A stretch of 64,000 nucleotides of DNA from Chelatococcus caeni (lineage in GTDB: Bacteria; Pseudomonadota; Alphaproteobacteria; Rhizobiales; Beijerinckiaceae): contig NZ_JACIEN010000001.1 of NCBI RefSeq assembly GCF_014196925.1, positions 1,612,001 to 1,676,000 on the forward strand, in the 5' to 3' direction. The number at the start of each line of letters is the position of its first letter. Within the stretch, counting starts at the first letter, position 1. The notes below the pieces were generated by a model that saw nothing but the letters and a program-made list of their open reading frames with translations, searched no databases and was not told the DNA's origin. Made by a program: the position numbers and the translations under genes. Of this stretch, positions 38,848 to 48,359 are shown one piece after another.

Positions 38848-39534
38848 TCAGCTGTCGCCCATCGCGAGCGTGTCGAGGACGGCAAGGGCGAGCGGACGCG
38901 TGATGCGCCGGCCGCGGCTCAAGGCCTCCCGGTCGAGGGCGGCGACGAGGCGCTGAGCGGCGGCGAGCGAGCGCTCCATGCGCGGCAGGACGGACTCGAC
39001 CACGCTGGTATCGACGACGAGCTGCCGGTCGACGAAGAGCTTGACGAGAACGGCGCGCAGGAGCGCCTCGTCCGGCGCGCCGATGTCGACCGCCGGCGAC
39101 TGGCGCAGGCGCGACAGGAGATCGGGGGTGGCGAGGCCCCACGCCTCCGGCGCCGTCCGCGCCGTCAAGAGCAGGCTGCGGCCGGTGCTGCGCATGGCGT
39201 TGAGAAGGTGGAAGAAGGCATGCTCGTCGAGCGGGCTGCGGTCGCAGTCCTCCACCACGAGCGCCGGCGCGCCGGCGAGCGCCGGCACGGCCGGAAGCGT
39301 CACGGCGGCGGCATCGGCGACCCTCGCGCCGGCGCGCTCGGCCCAGATGGCGGCAAGATGCGTCTTGCCCGCTCCCTCCGGGCCGACGAGGCGCAGGACC
39401 GGGTGCGGCCAGTCGGGCCAGCGCTCAATCAGGGCATAGGCGGCCTCGTTGCACGGGCTGACGAGAAAATCCTCCGCCCCGTAGCGCGGCGTCAGCGCCA
39501 GATCGAGCGGCAGTTGTCGGGGCTTGTCCGTCAT
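38848..39534 (-). CDS. hda: DnaA regulatory inactivator Hda/HdaA
   Basis: Hda-type proteins bind the beta clamp and stimulate ATP hydrolysis by DnaA, preventing re-initiation. The 228-residue protein has an N-terminal clamp-binding-like hexapeptide QLPLDL. AAA+ features follow: Walker A VGPEGAGKTHLAAIWAERAG, a Walker B-like ALVVEDCD and a sensor region with RSLLLTARTAPEAW. The first residues overlap the end of the upstream permease gene. The start could be the GTG at 39546 or the ATG at 39534; the latter was taken. Confidence 0.9.
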   Translation of the reverse strand: MTDKPRQLPLDLALTPRYGAEDFLVSPCNEAAYALIERWPDWPHPVLRLVGPEGAGKTHLAAIWAERAGARVADAAAVTLPAVPALAGAPALVVEDCDRSPLDEHAFFHLLNAMRSTGRSLLLTARTAPEAWGLATPDLLSRLRQSPAVDIGAPDEALLRAVLVKLFVDRQLVVDTSVVESVLPRMERSLAAAQRLVAALDREALSRGRRITRPLALAVLDTLAMGDS

Positions 39535-39542
39535 GGGCCGGC

Positions 39543-40637
39543 TCACGCGTCCGTCTCCGGCCGGGGCGGCGGCGGCAGGCCTTCGTCATAGAGCGAGCTC
39601 GCCAGATACTGCCGCACGGCAAAGCGCGCGAGGACGCCGAGCGCCGCCGCGATCGGCACGGCAAGGAGGAGACCGACGAAGCCGAACAGCGAGCCGAAGG
39701 CGAAGAGCGCGAACATCAGCCAGACCGGGTGCAGCCCCACCGCATGGCCGACGAGCTTGGGCGACAGGATGTTGCCCTCGAAGAACTGGCCGGCGAAGAA
39801 GATGGCGAGGGTCGCGCCGATCATGATGTAGTCGGGCCAGAACTGCACGATGGCGACGCCGACGGAGAGCACGAGGCCGGTCAGCGAGCCGACATAGGGG
39901 ATGAAGCTGATGAGCCCGGCCCCGAGCCCGATGAGGGCCCCGAAGTTGAGGCCGATCAGCGAGAGCCCGACGGCATAGAACGTGCCGAGGATGATGCACA
40001 CCAGCGCCTGGCCGCGGATGAAGCCGGCGATCGCCCCGTCCATCTCGCGGGCGAGCTGGCGGATGGTGGGCGCGTGCCGGCGCGGCAGCCAGCTGTCGAG
40101 GGTCGCGATCATCCGGTCCCAGTCGACGAGCAGGTAGAAGGCGACGACCGGCGTCACGACGAGCAGGGCGAAGACGTTGACGATGGCCTGCCCGCCCGAC
40201 CACAGCGACTGCAGGAAGGCGCCGAGCCAGCGCGCGCCCTCGGACACCACGTTGCCGAGGGACTGCTGCACATCCTGCAGCACGGCCGGGCCGCCGAGCC
40301 GCTCCAGCAGCGTGCCGCCCTGCTCGGCCGCCAGCTGCTGCAGGCGCGAGACCGTCTCCGGCAGCTTGCCGATGAAGGCGGCGAGCTGGTTGGCGACGAT
40401 GGGGACGAGCAGGACCAGCGCGACGATGAAGAGGAGGATGAAGAGCCCGAGGATGAGGAGCGTCGCGAAGAGCCGGCTGAGGCCGAGCCGCTCCAGCCGG
40501 TCCGCCAGCGGATCGAGCAGATAGGCCAGCGCCAGGCCCGCCACGAAGGGCAGCAGCATGTCGCGCAGCACGTAGAGCCCCGTCACGACGAGGACGAGCG
40601 CCACCAACCAGAAGACGACCTGCCGCTGCGCGATCAT
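39543..40637 (-). CDS. AI-2E family permease (PerM/YhhT type)
   Basis: This is a 364-residue polytopic membrane protein with about eight helices and the family motifs PFVAGLALAYLLDPLADRLE and PYVGSLTGLVLSVGVA. A further one is LVGHAVGLHPVWLMFALFAFG. Family members export autoinducer-2 or act as Na+/H+ antiporters; the substrate here is unknown. The ATG at 40637 gives the normal N-terminus (MIAQRQVVFW); the frame is open well beyond it. It is followed immediately by hda and preceded by a phosphatidyltransferase gene. Confidence 0.9.
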   Translation of the reverse strand: MIAQRQVVFWLVALVLVVTGLYVLRDMLLPFVAGLALAYLLDPLADRLERLGLSRLFATLLILGLFILLFIVALVLLVPIVANQLAAFIGKLPETVSRLQQLAAEQGGTLLERLGGPAVLQDVQQSLGNVVSEGARWLGAFLQSLWSGGQAIVNVFALLVVTPVVAFYLLVDWDRMIATLDSWLPRRHAPTIRQLAREMDGAIAGFIRGQALVCIILGTFYAVGLSLIGLNFGALIGLGAGLISFIPYVGSLTGLVLSVGVAIVQFWPDYIMIGATLAIFFAGQFFEGNILSPKLVGHAVGLHPVWLMFALFAFGSLFGFVGLLLAVPIAAALGVLARFAVRQYLASSLYDEGLPPPPRPETDA

Positions 40638-40696
40638 GCGATATCCCGAGCTGCCGCCGGCAGCGCCTGTTCCTTGCGGCCCCGTACCGGGCGCGG

Positions 40697-41227
40697 TTAC
40701 GTGGCCATATGCCGCAGCCACAGAGCGAGATAGGCGCCCGCCGACAGCAGCGTCAAGAGCGCCACGGCCGCGAGCGCAAGATCGTGGACAACGGCGAGAT
40801 CGAGCCCGAAGGCCCTTGCGCCGAGCACGAGGCCGGCAAAGCCGATCTGCGCGACGGTCGTCATCTTGCTGACCCACAGCGGCCGGATGGCGAGCGGCCG
40901 CGCCATGAGCCACGAGAGGACGATCGCCATCAGGATCATGATGTCGCGGAAGACGACGAGGATCGCAACCCACCCCGGCAGGACGCCGACGACGGCGAGG
41001 CTCACGTAGATCGAGATGAGCAGCGCCTTGTCGGCGAGCGGGTCGAGATAGGCGCCGAGTTCGCTCTGCAGGCCGAAGCGCCGCGCGAGGAAGCCGTCGA
41101 CCGCGTCGGAAATGCCGGCGACGGCGAAGAGCACGAAGGCCGCGAGCCACTGTCCCGAACCGATCATGGCGATGACGACGGGCACGAGGATGAGGCGGGC
41201 GATCGTGATGAGATTGGGCAGGGTCAT
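40697..41227 (-). CDS. CDP-alcohol phosphatidyltransferase (PgsA-like)
   Basis: This 176-residue membrane enzyme transfers a phosphatidyl group from CDP-diacylglycerol to an alcohol. The full signature D-x2-D-G-x2-A-R-x8-G-x3-D-x3-D is visible in [18 protein letters not shown] and [13 protein letters not shown]. Five or six membrane segments are predicted. PgsA (phosphatidylglycerophosphate synthase) is the closest type, but the alcohol acceptor cannot be read from sequence. The start [11 protein letters not shown] at 41227 is standard for the family. It is divergent from purM. Confidence 0.9.
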   Translation of the reverse strand: MTLPNLITIARLILVPVVIAMIGSGQWLAAFVLFAVAGISDAVDGFLARRFGLQSELGAYLDPLADKALLISIYVSLAVVGVLPGWVAILVVFRDIMILMAIVLSWLMARPLAIRPLWVSKMTTVAQIGFAGLVLGARAFGLDLAVVHDLALAAVALLTLLSAGAYLALWLRHMAT

Positions 41228-41390
41228 GGTGGCAGGTCGTGACGAGGATGTCCCCAATCTAGGCAGCGCGACCGCACTGTGCGAGCCCCGGAAGCACCAA
41301 GGGCCCGTGTCGGGTCTTGCACAGCGGCGCCCGGCATCGTACTGCCCGGACTTAAAGAGCGTGCGGCGCGCGCCCCGGAGCCTGGTCACG

Positions 41391-42464
41391 ATGCAGAAGC
41401 CCCCGAAGAACGGTCTCACCTATGCCCAGTCCGGCGTCGACATCGATGCCGGCAACGCTATGGTCGAGGCGATCAAGCCGCTGGTGCGCGCAACGAAGCG
41501 CCCCGGCGCCGACACCGAGATCGGCGGCTTCGGCGGCCTCTTCGATCTCAAGGCGGCGGGCTTTTCCGACCCCATCCTCGTCGCCGCCAATGACGGCGTC
41601 GGCACCAAGGTGAAGATCGCCATCGACACCGGCATCCACGACACCGTCGGCATCGACCTCGTCGCCATGTGCGTCAACGACCTCGTGGTGCAGGGCGCCG
41701 AGCCGCTCTTCTTCCTCGACTATTACGCCACCGGCAAGCTCGAACCGGAGGCGGGCGTCGCCATCGTCAAGGGCATCGCCGAGGGCTGCCGCATCGCCGG
41801 CTGCGCGCTGATCGGCGGCGAGACGGCCGAGATGCCCGGCCTCTATGCGCAGGGCGACTACGATCTTGCCGGCTTCGCCGTCGGCGCCGCCGAGCGCGGC
41901 ACGCTCCTGCCCCGGCCCGATATCGGCGTCGGCGACGTCGTGCTCGGCCTCGCCTCCTCGGGCGTTCACTCGAACGGCTTCTCGCTGGTGCGCAAGGTGG
42001 TCGAGACCACCGGCCTCGGCTGGGAGGACGATGCCCCCTTCGCGCCCGGGACGCCGCTCGGCCGGGCGCTGCTGGCGCCGACGCGCATCTACGTGCGCTC
42101 CGTCCTCGCGGCGCTGAAGGCCGGCGCCGCCGTCAAGGGCCTCGCCCACATCACCGGCGGCGGCTTTCCGGACAACATCCCGCGCGTCCTGCCCAAGGGG
42201 CTCGGCGTCAGGCTCGACCTCTCCGCCATCGCGGCTCCGCCGGTGTTCGGCTGGCTGGCCTGCGCGGGCGGCATCGCCGAGGCGGAGATGCTGCGCACCT
42301 TCAACTGCGGCATCGGCATGATCGTCATCGCCGCGGCGGAAGAGGCGGAGGCGGTGGCCGGCCATCTCGCCGATGCCGGCGAGACGGTCTGCCGGCTCGG
42401 CGAGGTCGTCACGGCCGCCGAGGGCGCCGAGCGGGTGACGGCGACGGGACATCTCGCCCTGTGA
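41391..42464 (+). CDS. purM: Phosphoribosylformylglycinamidine cyclo-ligase
   Basis: PurM (AIR synthetase) carries out the fifth step of purine synthesis. The 357-residue protein has the N-terminal [14 protein letters not shown] and [16 protein letters not shown]. Next come [16 protein letters not shown] and the AIR-synthase [19 protein letters not shown]. The ATG at 41391 matches the family. Its stop is embedded in the purN start (GTGA), so translation of the two is coupled. Confidence 0.97.
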   Translation: MQKPPKNGLTYAQSGVDIDAGNAMVEAIKPLVRATKRPGADTEIGGFGGLFDLKAAGFSDPILVAANDGVGTKVKIAIDTGIHDTVGIDLVAMCVNDLVVQGAEPLFFLDYYATGKLEPEAGVAIVKGIAEGCRIAGCALIGGETAEMPGLYAQGDYDLAGFAVGAAERGTLLPRPDIGVGDVVLGLASSGVHSNGFSLVRKVVETTGLGWEDDAPFAPGTPLGRALLAPTRIYVRSVLAALKAGAAVKGLAHITGGGFPDNIPRVLPKGLGVRLDLSAIAAPPVFGWLACAGGIAEAEMLRTFNCGIGMIVIAAAEEAEAVAGHLADAGETVCRLGEVVTAAEGAERVTATGHLAL

Positions 42465-43141
42465 CCGCCGCCCCGACAAAGAAGCGCGTGGCCGTGCTCA
42501 TCTCCGGCCGCGGCTCCAACATGACGGCGCTGATCGCGGCAGCCGCCGATCCGGCTTTTCCGGCGACGATCGCGCTCGTCCTGTCCAACCGGCCCGACGC
42601 GGCCGGGCTCGCCGTGGCCGCCGAGGCGGACATTCCGACGGCGGTCGTCGACCACAAGCCGCACGGCAAGGACCGCGAGGCCTTCGAGCGCGTGCTGGAC
42701 GAGACCCTGCGGGCGGCCGGCATAGACATCGTCTGCCTCGCCGGCTTCATGCGCGTGCTGACGCCCTGGTTCGTCGAACGCTGGACCGGGCGGATGCTCA
42801 ACATCCACCCCTCCCTCCTGCCCGCCTTCCGCGGCCTTGACACCCACGCCCGCGCGCTCGCCGAGGGCGTGCGCCTGCACGGCTGCACCGTGCATTTCGT
42901 GGTGCCGGAGCTCGACGCCGGCCCCGCCGTCATGCAGGCCGCCGTGCCGGTGGTGCCGGGCGACACGCCCACGAGCCTCGCCGCGCGCGTCCTGACGCAG
43001 GAGCACCGCGTCTACCCGGCCGCCCTCGCCCTCGTCGCCTCCGGCGCCGTCGCGCTCGACGCCGACGGCCGCATCGCCGGCCCGCCGGCAGCGGAACTCT
43101 CCGCCCACGAGGCGCTCGTCAGCCCGCCGATCGCGGGGTGA
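42461..43141 (+). CDS. purN: Phosphoribosylglycinamide formyltransferase
   Basis: PurN formylates GAR using 10-formyltetrahydrofolate, the third step of purine synthesis. The 226-residue protein has [17 protein letters not shown] at the N-terminus, [14 protein letters not shown], and the catalytic block [20 protein letters not shown], followed by [15 protein letters not shown]. Translation probably starts at the GTG at 42461, overlapping the purM stop. The gene reads into the large repeat array that begins about 100 bases beyond its stop. Confidence 0.96.
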   Translation: MTAAPTKKRVAVLISGRGSNMTALIAAAADPAFPATIALVLSNRPDAAGLAVAAEADIPTAVVDHKPHGKDREAFERVLDETLRAAGIDIVCLAGFMRVLTPWFVERWTGRMLNIHPSLLPAFRGLDTHARALAEGVRLHGCTVHFVVPELDAGPAVMQAAVPVVPGDTPTSLAARVLTQEHRVYPAALALVASGAVALDADGRIAGPPAAELSAHEALVSPPIAG

Positions 43142-43239
43142 ACTCCAGGCACGGCGAGAGTGCCGACCTTCCCCCTCGTCATGGATGGGCCCGGAGCACC
43201 CGGCTTGCCAGAGCTGGAGCGGGAGCAATAGTCCCTCTC

Positions 43240-44358
43240 CCCTCGTCATGGGCGGGCTTGTCCACGCAAGTCGGACTTGTCCGACTTCCGCCACCTGAAG
43301 AGACGCGACGCGCAAGCGCGTTGCTATTGCCAGCCACGCCTTCAACGTCGCACAACGGTCAGGGCGTGGATGCCCGCGACAGGCGCGGGCATGACGGGAC
43401 GGAGCGTCCTCCCTCGTCATGGCCGGGCTTGTCCCGGCCATCCACGCCTTCAGCGTTGCACAACGTCAGGGCGTGGATGCCCGCGACAAGCGCGGGCATG
43501 ACGGGACGGAGCGCTCTCCCCCCGGTCGTGGCCGGGCTCGTCCCGGCCATCCACGCCTTCAGCGTCGCACAACGGTCAGGGCGTGGATGCCCGCGACAGG
43601 CGCGGGCATGAGGGGACGGAGCGTCCTCCCCCGGTCGTGGCCGGGCTTGTCCCGGCCATCCACGCCTTCAGCGTTGCACAACGGTCAGGACGTGGATGCC
43701 CGCGACGGGCGCGGGCATGACGGGACGGAGCGCTATCCCCCGGTCGTGGCCGGGCTTGTCCCGGCCATCCACGCCTTCAGCGTCGCACAACGTCAGGGCG
43801 TGGATGCCCGCGACAGGCGCGGGCATGACGGGACGGAGCGCTCTCCCCCCGGTTATGGCCGGGCTCGTCCCGGCCAGCCACGCCTTCAACGTCGCACAAC
43901 GGTCAGAACGTGGATGCCCGCGACAGGCGCGGGCATGAGGGGACGGAGCGCTCTCCCCCCGGTCATGGCCGGGCTCGTCCCGGCCATCCACGCCTTCAGC
44001 GTCGCACAGCGGTCAGGGCGTGGATGCCCGCGACAGGCGCGGGCATGAGGGGACGGAGCGCTCTCCCCCCGGTCATGGCCGGGCTCGTCCCGGCCATCCA
44101 CGCCTTCAGCGTTGCACAACGGTCAGGGCGTGGATGCCCGCGACAGGCGCGGGCATGAGGGGATGGAGCGCTCTCCCCCCGGTCGTGGCCGGGCTTGTCC
44201 CGGCCATCCACGCCTTCAGCGTTGCACAACGTCAGGGCGTGGATGCCCGCGACAGGCGCGGGCATGACGGGACGGAGCGCTCTCCCCCCGGCCATCCACG
44301 CCTTCAGCGTCGCATAACGTCAGGGCGTGGATGCCCGCGACAGGCGCGGGCATGACGG
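43240..44358. repeat. Tandem array of ten cloverleaf-like palindromic units
   Basis: Ten units occur head to tail. Their right arms begin at 43364, 43471, 43581, 43690, 43798, 43908, 44018, 44128, 44237 and 44325, a period of 107-110 bp except for the last (88). A full element is about 87 bp, from GTCAT to ATGAC. It contains GGCCGGG-CTTGT-CCCGGCC, CATCCACGCC paired with GGCGTGGATG around the core CGTTG-CA-CAACG, and ATGCCCGCG-ACAGG-CGCGGGCAT. A linker of about 22 bp (GGGACGGAGCGCTCTC plus CCCCCG) separates units. The first unit is a long form with an extra palindromic insert (43261-43335). The tenth lacks most of its left arm. The array lies between two convergent genes. Confidence 0.95.
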
Positions 44359-44400
44359 TGGAGAGGTTGATCGTCGCTGTCCACGCCCGGCATATCGGGG

Positions 44401-44436
44401 CCTGAACAGATCCCTGAACAGATCCCTGAACAGACC
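44401..44436. repeat. Three 12-bp direct repeats
   Basis: CCTGAACAGATC occurs twice in tandem at 44401-44424 and a third time as CCTGAACAGACC at 44425-44436. It lies just beyond the large array and before the next gene. No function is evident. Confidence 0.8.
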
Positions 44437-44486
44437 TAGGACGGCCGTTTGCAGAACCGGCGAGCCGGAGCGCTTCGCCGGCCAGG

Positions 44487-44861
44487 TCAGATCGGCCGTC
44501 TCAGGTTGCAGGCGTCGAGCGCTTCGAGCGCCTTTCCGCGCGCGCTGTCGTTGAAATAGCCGGTCTGGCGGAAGGCGGTGATCTCGTCCTGCGTCATCGC
44601 CGCGATGGTGCGGCGGGCATAGCAGCGGCAGGGTTCGCGCAGCGTCTCGCGCGGCGTGGCCATGATCTTCGCCTGGGTGACGAGGCAGGCGTCATAGGCC
44701 CGTTCGCGGATCTGCGCCGGCGACAGATTGGCGGCCGTCGGGTCGGGCGGCGGCAAGGGAGCCGTCGTTCCGGAAGCAAGCGCCGGCAGGGCTGCGGCCA
44801 TCACGGCCACCAACACGAATGCACCCGAAACAGTCGCAAAGCGCACGATCGCCTCCTTCAT
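44487..44861 (-). CDS. Small exported protein with four cysteines, unknown function
   Basis: This 124-residue protein has a clear signal peptide (residues 1-30, hydrophobic core FVLVAVMAAALPALA, cleavage near ALASG). A short Pro-rich spacer follows, then a helical domain with C59, C78, C80 and C118 (DACL, EPCRCY, DACNL). The pattern resembles small periplasmic proteins common in Hyphomicrobiales, but I cannot name a family. The frame extends upstream of the chosen ATG at 44861, which is taken because the signal peptide begins there. It converges with purN across the repeat array. Confidence 0.72.
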   Translation of the reverse strand: MKEAIVRFATVSGAFVLVAVMAAALPALASGTTAPLPPPDPTAANLSPAQIRERAYDACLVTQAKIMATPRETLREPCRCYARRTIAAMTQDEITAFRQTGYFNDSARGKALEALDACNLRRPI

Positions 44862-45073
44862 TGAAGACCAGGGCCTCTTTCGCAGATGGAAGCGGTCAAG
44901 CCTCCTTCCTCTCCCCGCCTGTGGCGTGGTGCTTGCCGGGTTCCTGGGGAATTGCCGCGACGCCGGCACGTCCGCCGGCGGCCTGCTGCATGGCCCCTGC
45001 CCCGCCCCCTCTCCACCATGTCGTGGAGGGAGGGAACACCCACACCGCCCGCTTCAACCTGCACCCGAGAGTT

Positions 45074-47179
45074 CTAGACCAAAACCTCCTCCGCCGGCTT
45101 GAGCCACACGCGGTTGTCGTGGAAGGCCGCGCCGCCGTAGGGCGCCACCTGGTCGGCCCCGGTCAGCGTGTTGATGCCCCTGCCGTCGACGAAGCTGGCG
45201 TTGGGCCAGATCGATTCCGCGATGAGCACCCCGCGCCGCACCCCGTCATAGAGGCGCGCATGGAGCCGCACCGTGCCGCGCTCGTTGCCGATGGCGACGA
45301 GGATGCCATCCGCGATGCCGCGGGCCGCCGCGTCCTCGGGATGGATGAACAGCTCCGGCCGGCCGCCCTCCTTCTGCGCCGAGGTCGGCGTCTCGGTGAA
45401 GGAGGAATTGAGGAAGTTGCGCGCCGGGCTCGTCGCGAGGCGGAAGGGATGGCGCTCGTCCGCTGTCTCGATCGCCGTCCAGTGGTCCGGCAGCGCCGGC
45501 AGGTGCTCGTGCGGACCGAAGAGACCGCTGCGCGGCGCCGGCACCTTCGTCCAGTCCGGCTTGAAGCGGAACTTGCCGTCCGGCCAGTTGAAGCCGTCGA
45601 GGAAATGCGCGCGCCGGAACGGCGGCTGGATGTCGATCCACCGGTTCTCCTCGAGCTCGGCGAGCCGGCCGCGCTTCGAGTTCTCCAGCGTCCAGTCGAT
45701 CAATTCGCGCGGGCTCATCGCAAAGCCCGGGTGCTCGGCGCCGAGCCGCTCGGCGAGCGCGGCGATGACCTCGTGGTTGGAGCGGCACTCGCCCGGCGGC
45801 TCGACCAGCTTCGGGCCGAGCAGGATGTGCTGCTGGCCGCCCGCCTGATAGAGGTCGTCGTGCTCGAGGAACATGGTCGCCGGCAGCACGATGTCGGCCA
45901 TCAGCGCCGTCTCGGTCATGAACTGCTCGTGCACGCAGACGAACAGGTCCTCGCGGGCGAAGCCGCGCTTCACCAGCTCCTGCTCCGGCGCCACCGACAC
46001 GGGGTTGGTGTTCTGGATGATGAGCGCCTTCACCGGCCCGCCGCCGCGCAGCGCTTCCGCATCGCCCGTCAGCACGCGCCCGATCTGCGACTGGTCGAGC
46101 TGGCGCACCGAGCGATCGAGGGCATCGAGCCCCTCGATCATGGCCTTGCGCCAGCCATAGACGCCGCTGTTGCTGTGGAAGGCGCCGCCCCCCTCGTGCT
46201 GCCAGGCGCCCAGCACCGCGGGCACCGAGAGCGCCGCATGCATGTTGACCGAGCCGTTGCGCTGCCGCGCGAAACCGTAGCCGAGGCGGAAGTAGGCCCG
46301 CGGCCGCTCGCCGAGGAGCCTGGCGAAGGCCTCGATCTCCTCGACCGCAAGGCCCGTGATGGCCGAGGCCCATTCGGGCGTGCGCGTCCTGAGATGCGCC
46401 TCGAGCTCCTCCGGGCAGTCGGTATATTGCGCGAGATAATCCCGGTCCGCATGGCCGTCGCGGAAGAGCACGTGCATGACCGCGCAGGCGAGCGCCCCGT
46501 CCGTGCCCGGCTTGACCAGCAGCGCCAAGTCGGCCTGCTTCATCGTCGCATTCATGTAGATGTCGATGGCGACGATCTTCGCCCCGCGTTCCTTGCGGGC
46601 GCGCAGGGCGTGGGTCATCACGTTGACCTGGGTGTGCACCGCATTGGTGCCCCAGATGACGACGCAGTCGGACTGCGCCATCTCGCGCGGATCGGCGCCG
46701 GCGAGCAGCCCCGTGCCGGCGATGTAGCCCGTCCAGGCGGAGGTGGTGCAGATGGTCGAGAACTGGCCGGAATATTTCCTGACGTGGCGCAGGCGGTTGA
46801 TGCCGTCGCGCATCACGAGGCCCATGGTGCCGGCATAGTAATAGGGCCAGACCGCCTCCGGCCCATGCTCGGCCTCCACCGCGCGGAACCGCTCCGCCAC
46901 CGTGTCGAGGGCCTCGTCCCAGGAGATGCGCTCGAACTGGCCTGATCCCTTCGAGCCGGTGCGCTTCAGGGGATGAAGCAGCCGGTCGGGATGGTGGATG
47001 CGCTCGGCATAGCGGGCCACCTTGGCGCAGATGACGCCGGCCGTGTAGCTGTTGTCGCGCGAGCCATGGATGCGGCCGATCGTCTTGCCGTCGATCACCT
47101 CCACGTCGAGCGCGCAGGTGGAGGGGCAGTCGTGCGGGCAGGCGGAATGCCCGCGGGCGATCTTCGGCTGGACGGTCAT
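45074..47179 (-). CDS. Molybdopterin-dependent oxidoreductase, DMSO reductase superfamily
   Basis: This 701-residue enzyme binds bis-molybdopterin guanine dinucleotide and one 4Fe-4S cluster. The cluster ligands are C14, C18 and C22 (ACPHDCPSTCAL) and C51 (GVICAKVARY). The molybdenum ligand should lie around residues 144-147 (ICTTSAWTG). The C-terminal cofactor-binding domain includes ATSPARNFLNSSF and PYGGAAFHDN. No signal peptide or Tat motif is present, so it is probably cytoplasmic. No redox partner subunit is adjacent. The substrate is unknown; formate dehydrogenase-like or S/N-oxide reductases are possible. Confidence 0.9.
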   Translation of the reverse strand: MTVQPKIARGHSACPHDCPSTCALDVEVIDGKTIGRIHGSRDNSYTAGVICAKVARYAERIHHPDRLLHPLKRTGSKGSGQFERISWDEALDTVAERFRAVEAEHGPEAVWPYYYAGTMGLVMRDGINRLRHVRKYSGQFSTICTTSAWTGYIAGTGLLAGADPREMAQSDCVVIWGTNAVHTQVNVMTHALRARKERGAKIVAIDIYMNATMKQADLALLVKPGTDGALACAVMHVLFRDGHADRDYLAQYTDCPEELEAHLRTRTPEWASAITGLAVEEIEAFARLLGERPRAYFRLGYGFARQRNGSVNMHAALSVPAVLGAWQHEGGGAFHSNSGVYGWRKAMIEGLDALDRSVRQLDQSQIGRVLTGDAEALRGGGPVKALIIQNTNPVSVAPEQELVKRGFAREDLFVCVHEQFMTETALMADIVLPATMFLEHDDLYQAGGQQHILLGPKLVEPPGECRSNHEVIAALAERLGAEHPGFAMSPRELIDWTLENSKRGRLAELEENRWIDIQPPFRRAHFLDGFNWPDGKFRFKPDWTKVPAPRSGLFGPHEHLPALPDHWTAIETADERHPFRLATSPARNFLNSSFTETPTSAQKEGGRPELFIHPEDAAARGIADGILVAIGNERGTVRLHARLYDGVRRGVLIAESIWPNASFVDGRGINTLTGADQVAPYGGAAFHDNRVWLKPAEEVLV

Positions 47180-47255
47180 CGTTCCACGAAAGCTGCGTTA
47201 CGGCCTGCGATCATGCCGGGAGCACCCCGGCCCTGTCGAGTGCGCGCCCCATGAA

Positions 47256-47281
47256 AAAAGGCGAGCCGAGGCCCGCCTTTT
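47256..47281 (-). terminator. Rho-independent terminator of ndk
   Basis: The stem AAAAGGCG / CGCCTTTT has a ten-base loop and is followed, reading leftward, by a T tract (TTTTTTCATG). It lies 28 nt beyond the ndk stop. Confidence 0.82.
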
Positions 47282-47309
47282 CGTCATGGCATCGCGCGCG
47301 GCTGGGGTG

Positions 47310-47732
<423 letters not shown>

Positions 47733-47903
47733 CGGTCGCTCGTTTCGCTCGCTGGGGGTTGAATGAGGTGCGGGGCTTATAGCCGCCGACGCCGCAGTGC
47801 ACAAGCCGCCCGACGGTTGCGCTGCCTTCGTCAATAGAGCGAAAGGCGCACTTGGCCGGAGCGGCCGACTTTCCGTAAGCTCTCCTCCCCCAGGGAGGAC
47901 AGA

Positions 47904-48359
47904 ATGAAGCACGCAGCAAGAAGCCTCGGAACGACCGTTGCGTCTCTCGCCGGCCTGATCGGCCTCAGCCTCGCCGCTCCCGCCGCATCGGCGCAGGAGG
48001 TCAACGGCCAGTGGCTGACCCAGGGCGGCAAGGCACGTGTCAACATCGCCGGCTGCGGCGCCAAGCTGTGCGGCACCATCGTCTGGCTGCGCGAGCCGAA
48101 TGACGAAGCCGGCCAGCCGAAGCGCGACGAGCGCAACGTCGATGCGAGCAAGCGCAACCGCCCGCTCATCGGGGTGCCGGTCCTGCTCGGCATGGCGCGC
48201 GAGGACTCCGGCCGCTGGAAGGGCGAGATCTACAACGCCGAGGACGGCAAGACCTACACCGCCTTCCTCACCCCCGTGAGCGCCACCGAAGTCAAGGTGG
48301 AAGGCTGCGTCATGGGCGGCCTCATCTGCAAGGAGCAGCGCTGGACCCGGGCGCGCTGA
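47904..48359 (+). CDS. Exported DUF2147 protein
   Basis: This 151-residue periplasmic protein has a signal peptide (residues 1-30, ending ASAQE) and a beta-rich DUF2147 domain. Characteristic pieces are [32 protein letters not shown] and GVPVLLGM, then [15 protein letters not shown] and a C-terminal [18 protein letters not shown]. Four cysteines may form two disulfides. Members are often induced by envelope or metal stress, but no specific function is established. Its last 38 bases overlap the convergent DUF2865 gene. Confidence 0.88.
   Translation: MKHAARSLGTTVASLAGLIGLSLAAPAASAQEVNGQWLTQGGKARVNIAGCGAKLCGTIVWLREPNDEAGQPKRDERNVDASKRNRPLIGVPVLLGMAREDSGRWKGEIYNAEDGKTYTAFLTPVSATEVKVEGCVMGGLICKEQRWTRAR

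Noticed and set aside
36401-38956. 851-codon rightward frame opposite ppk
   Set aside because: It is an antisense shadow of ppk and ppx, with low-complexity Arg/Gly/Asp composition and no recognisable motif.
43138-44355. Overlapping short proteins with peptides such as AGLVPAIHAF and VDARDRRGHDG
   Set aside because: They arise on both strands and in several frames from the palindromic repeat. Unit spacings (107, 110, 109, 108 and so on) do not preserve a frame. Such peptides are familiar annotation artefacts of alphaproteobacterial intergenic repeats.
43240-44358. CRISPR array
   Set aside because: The repeated part (about 87 bp plus a conserved linker) makes up the whole period. There are no unique spacers and no cas genes.
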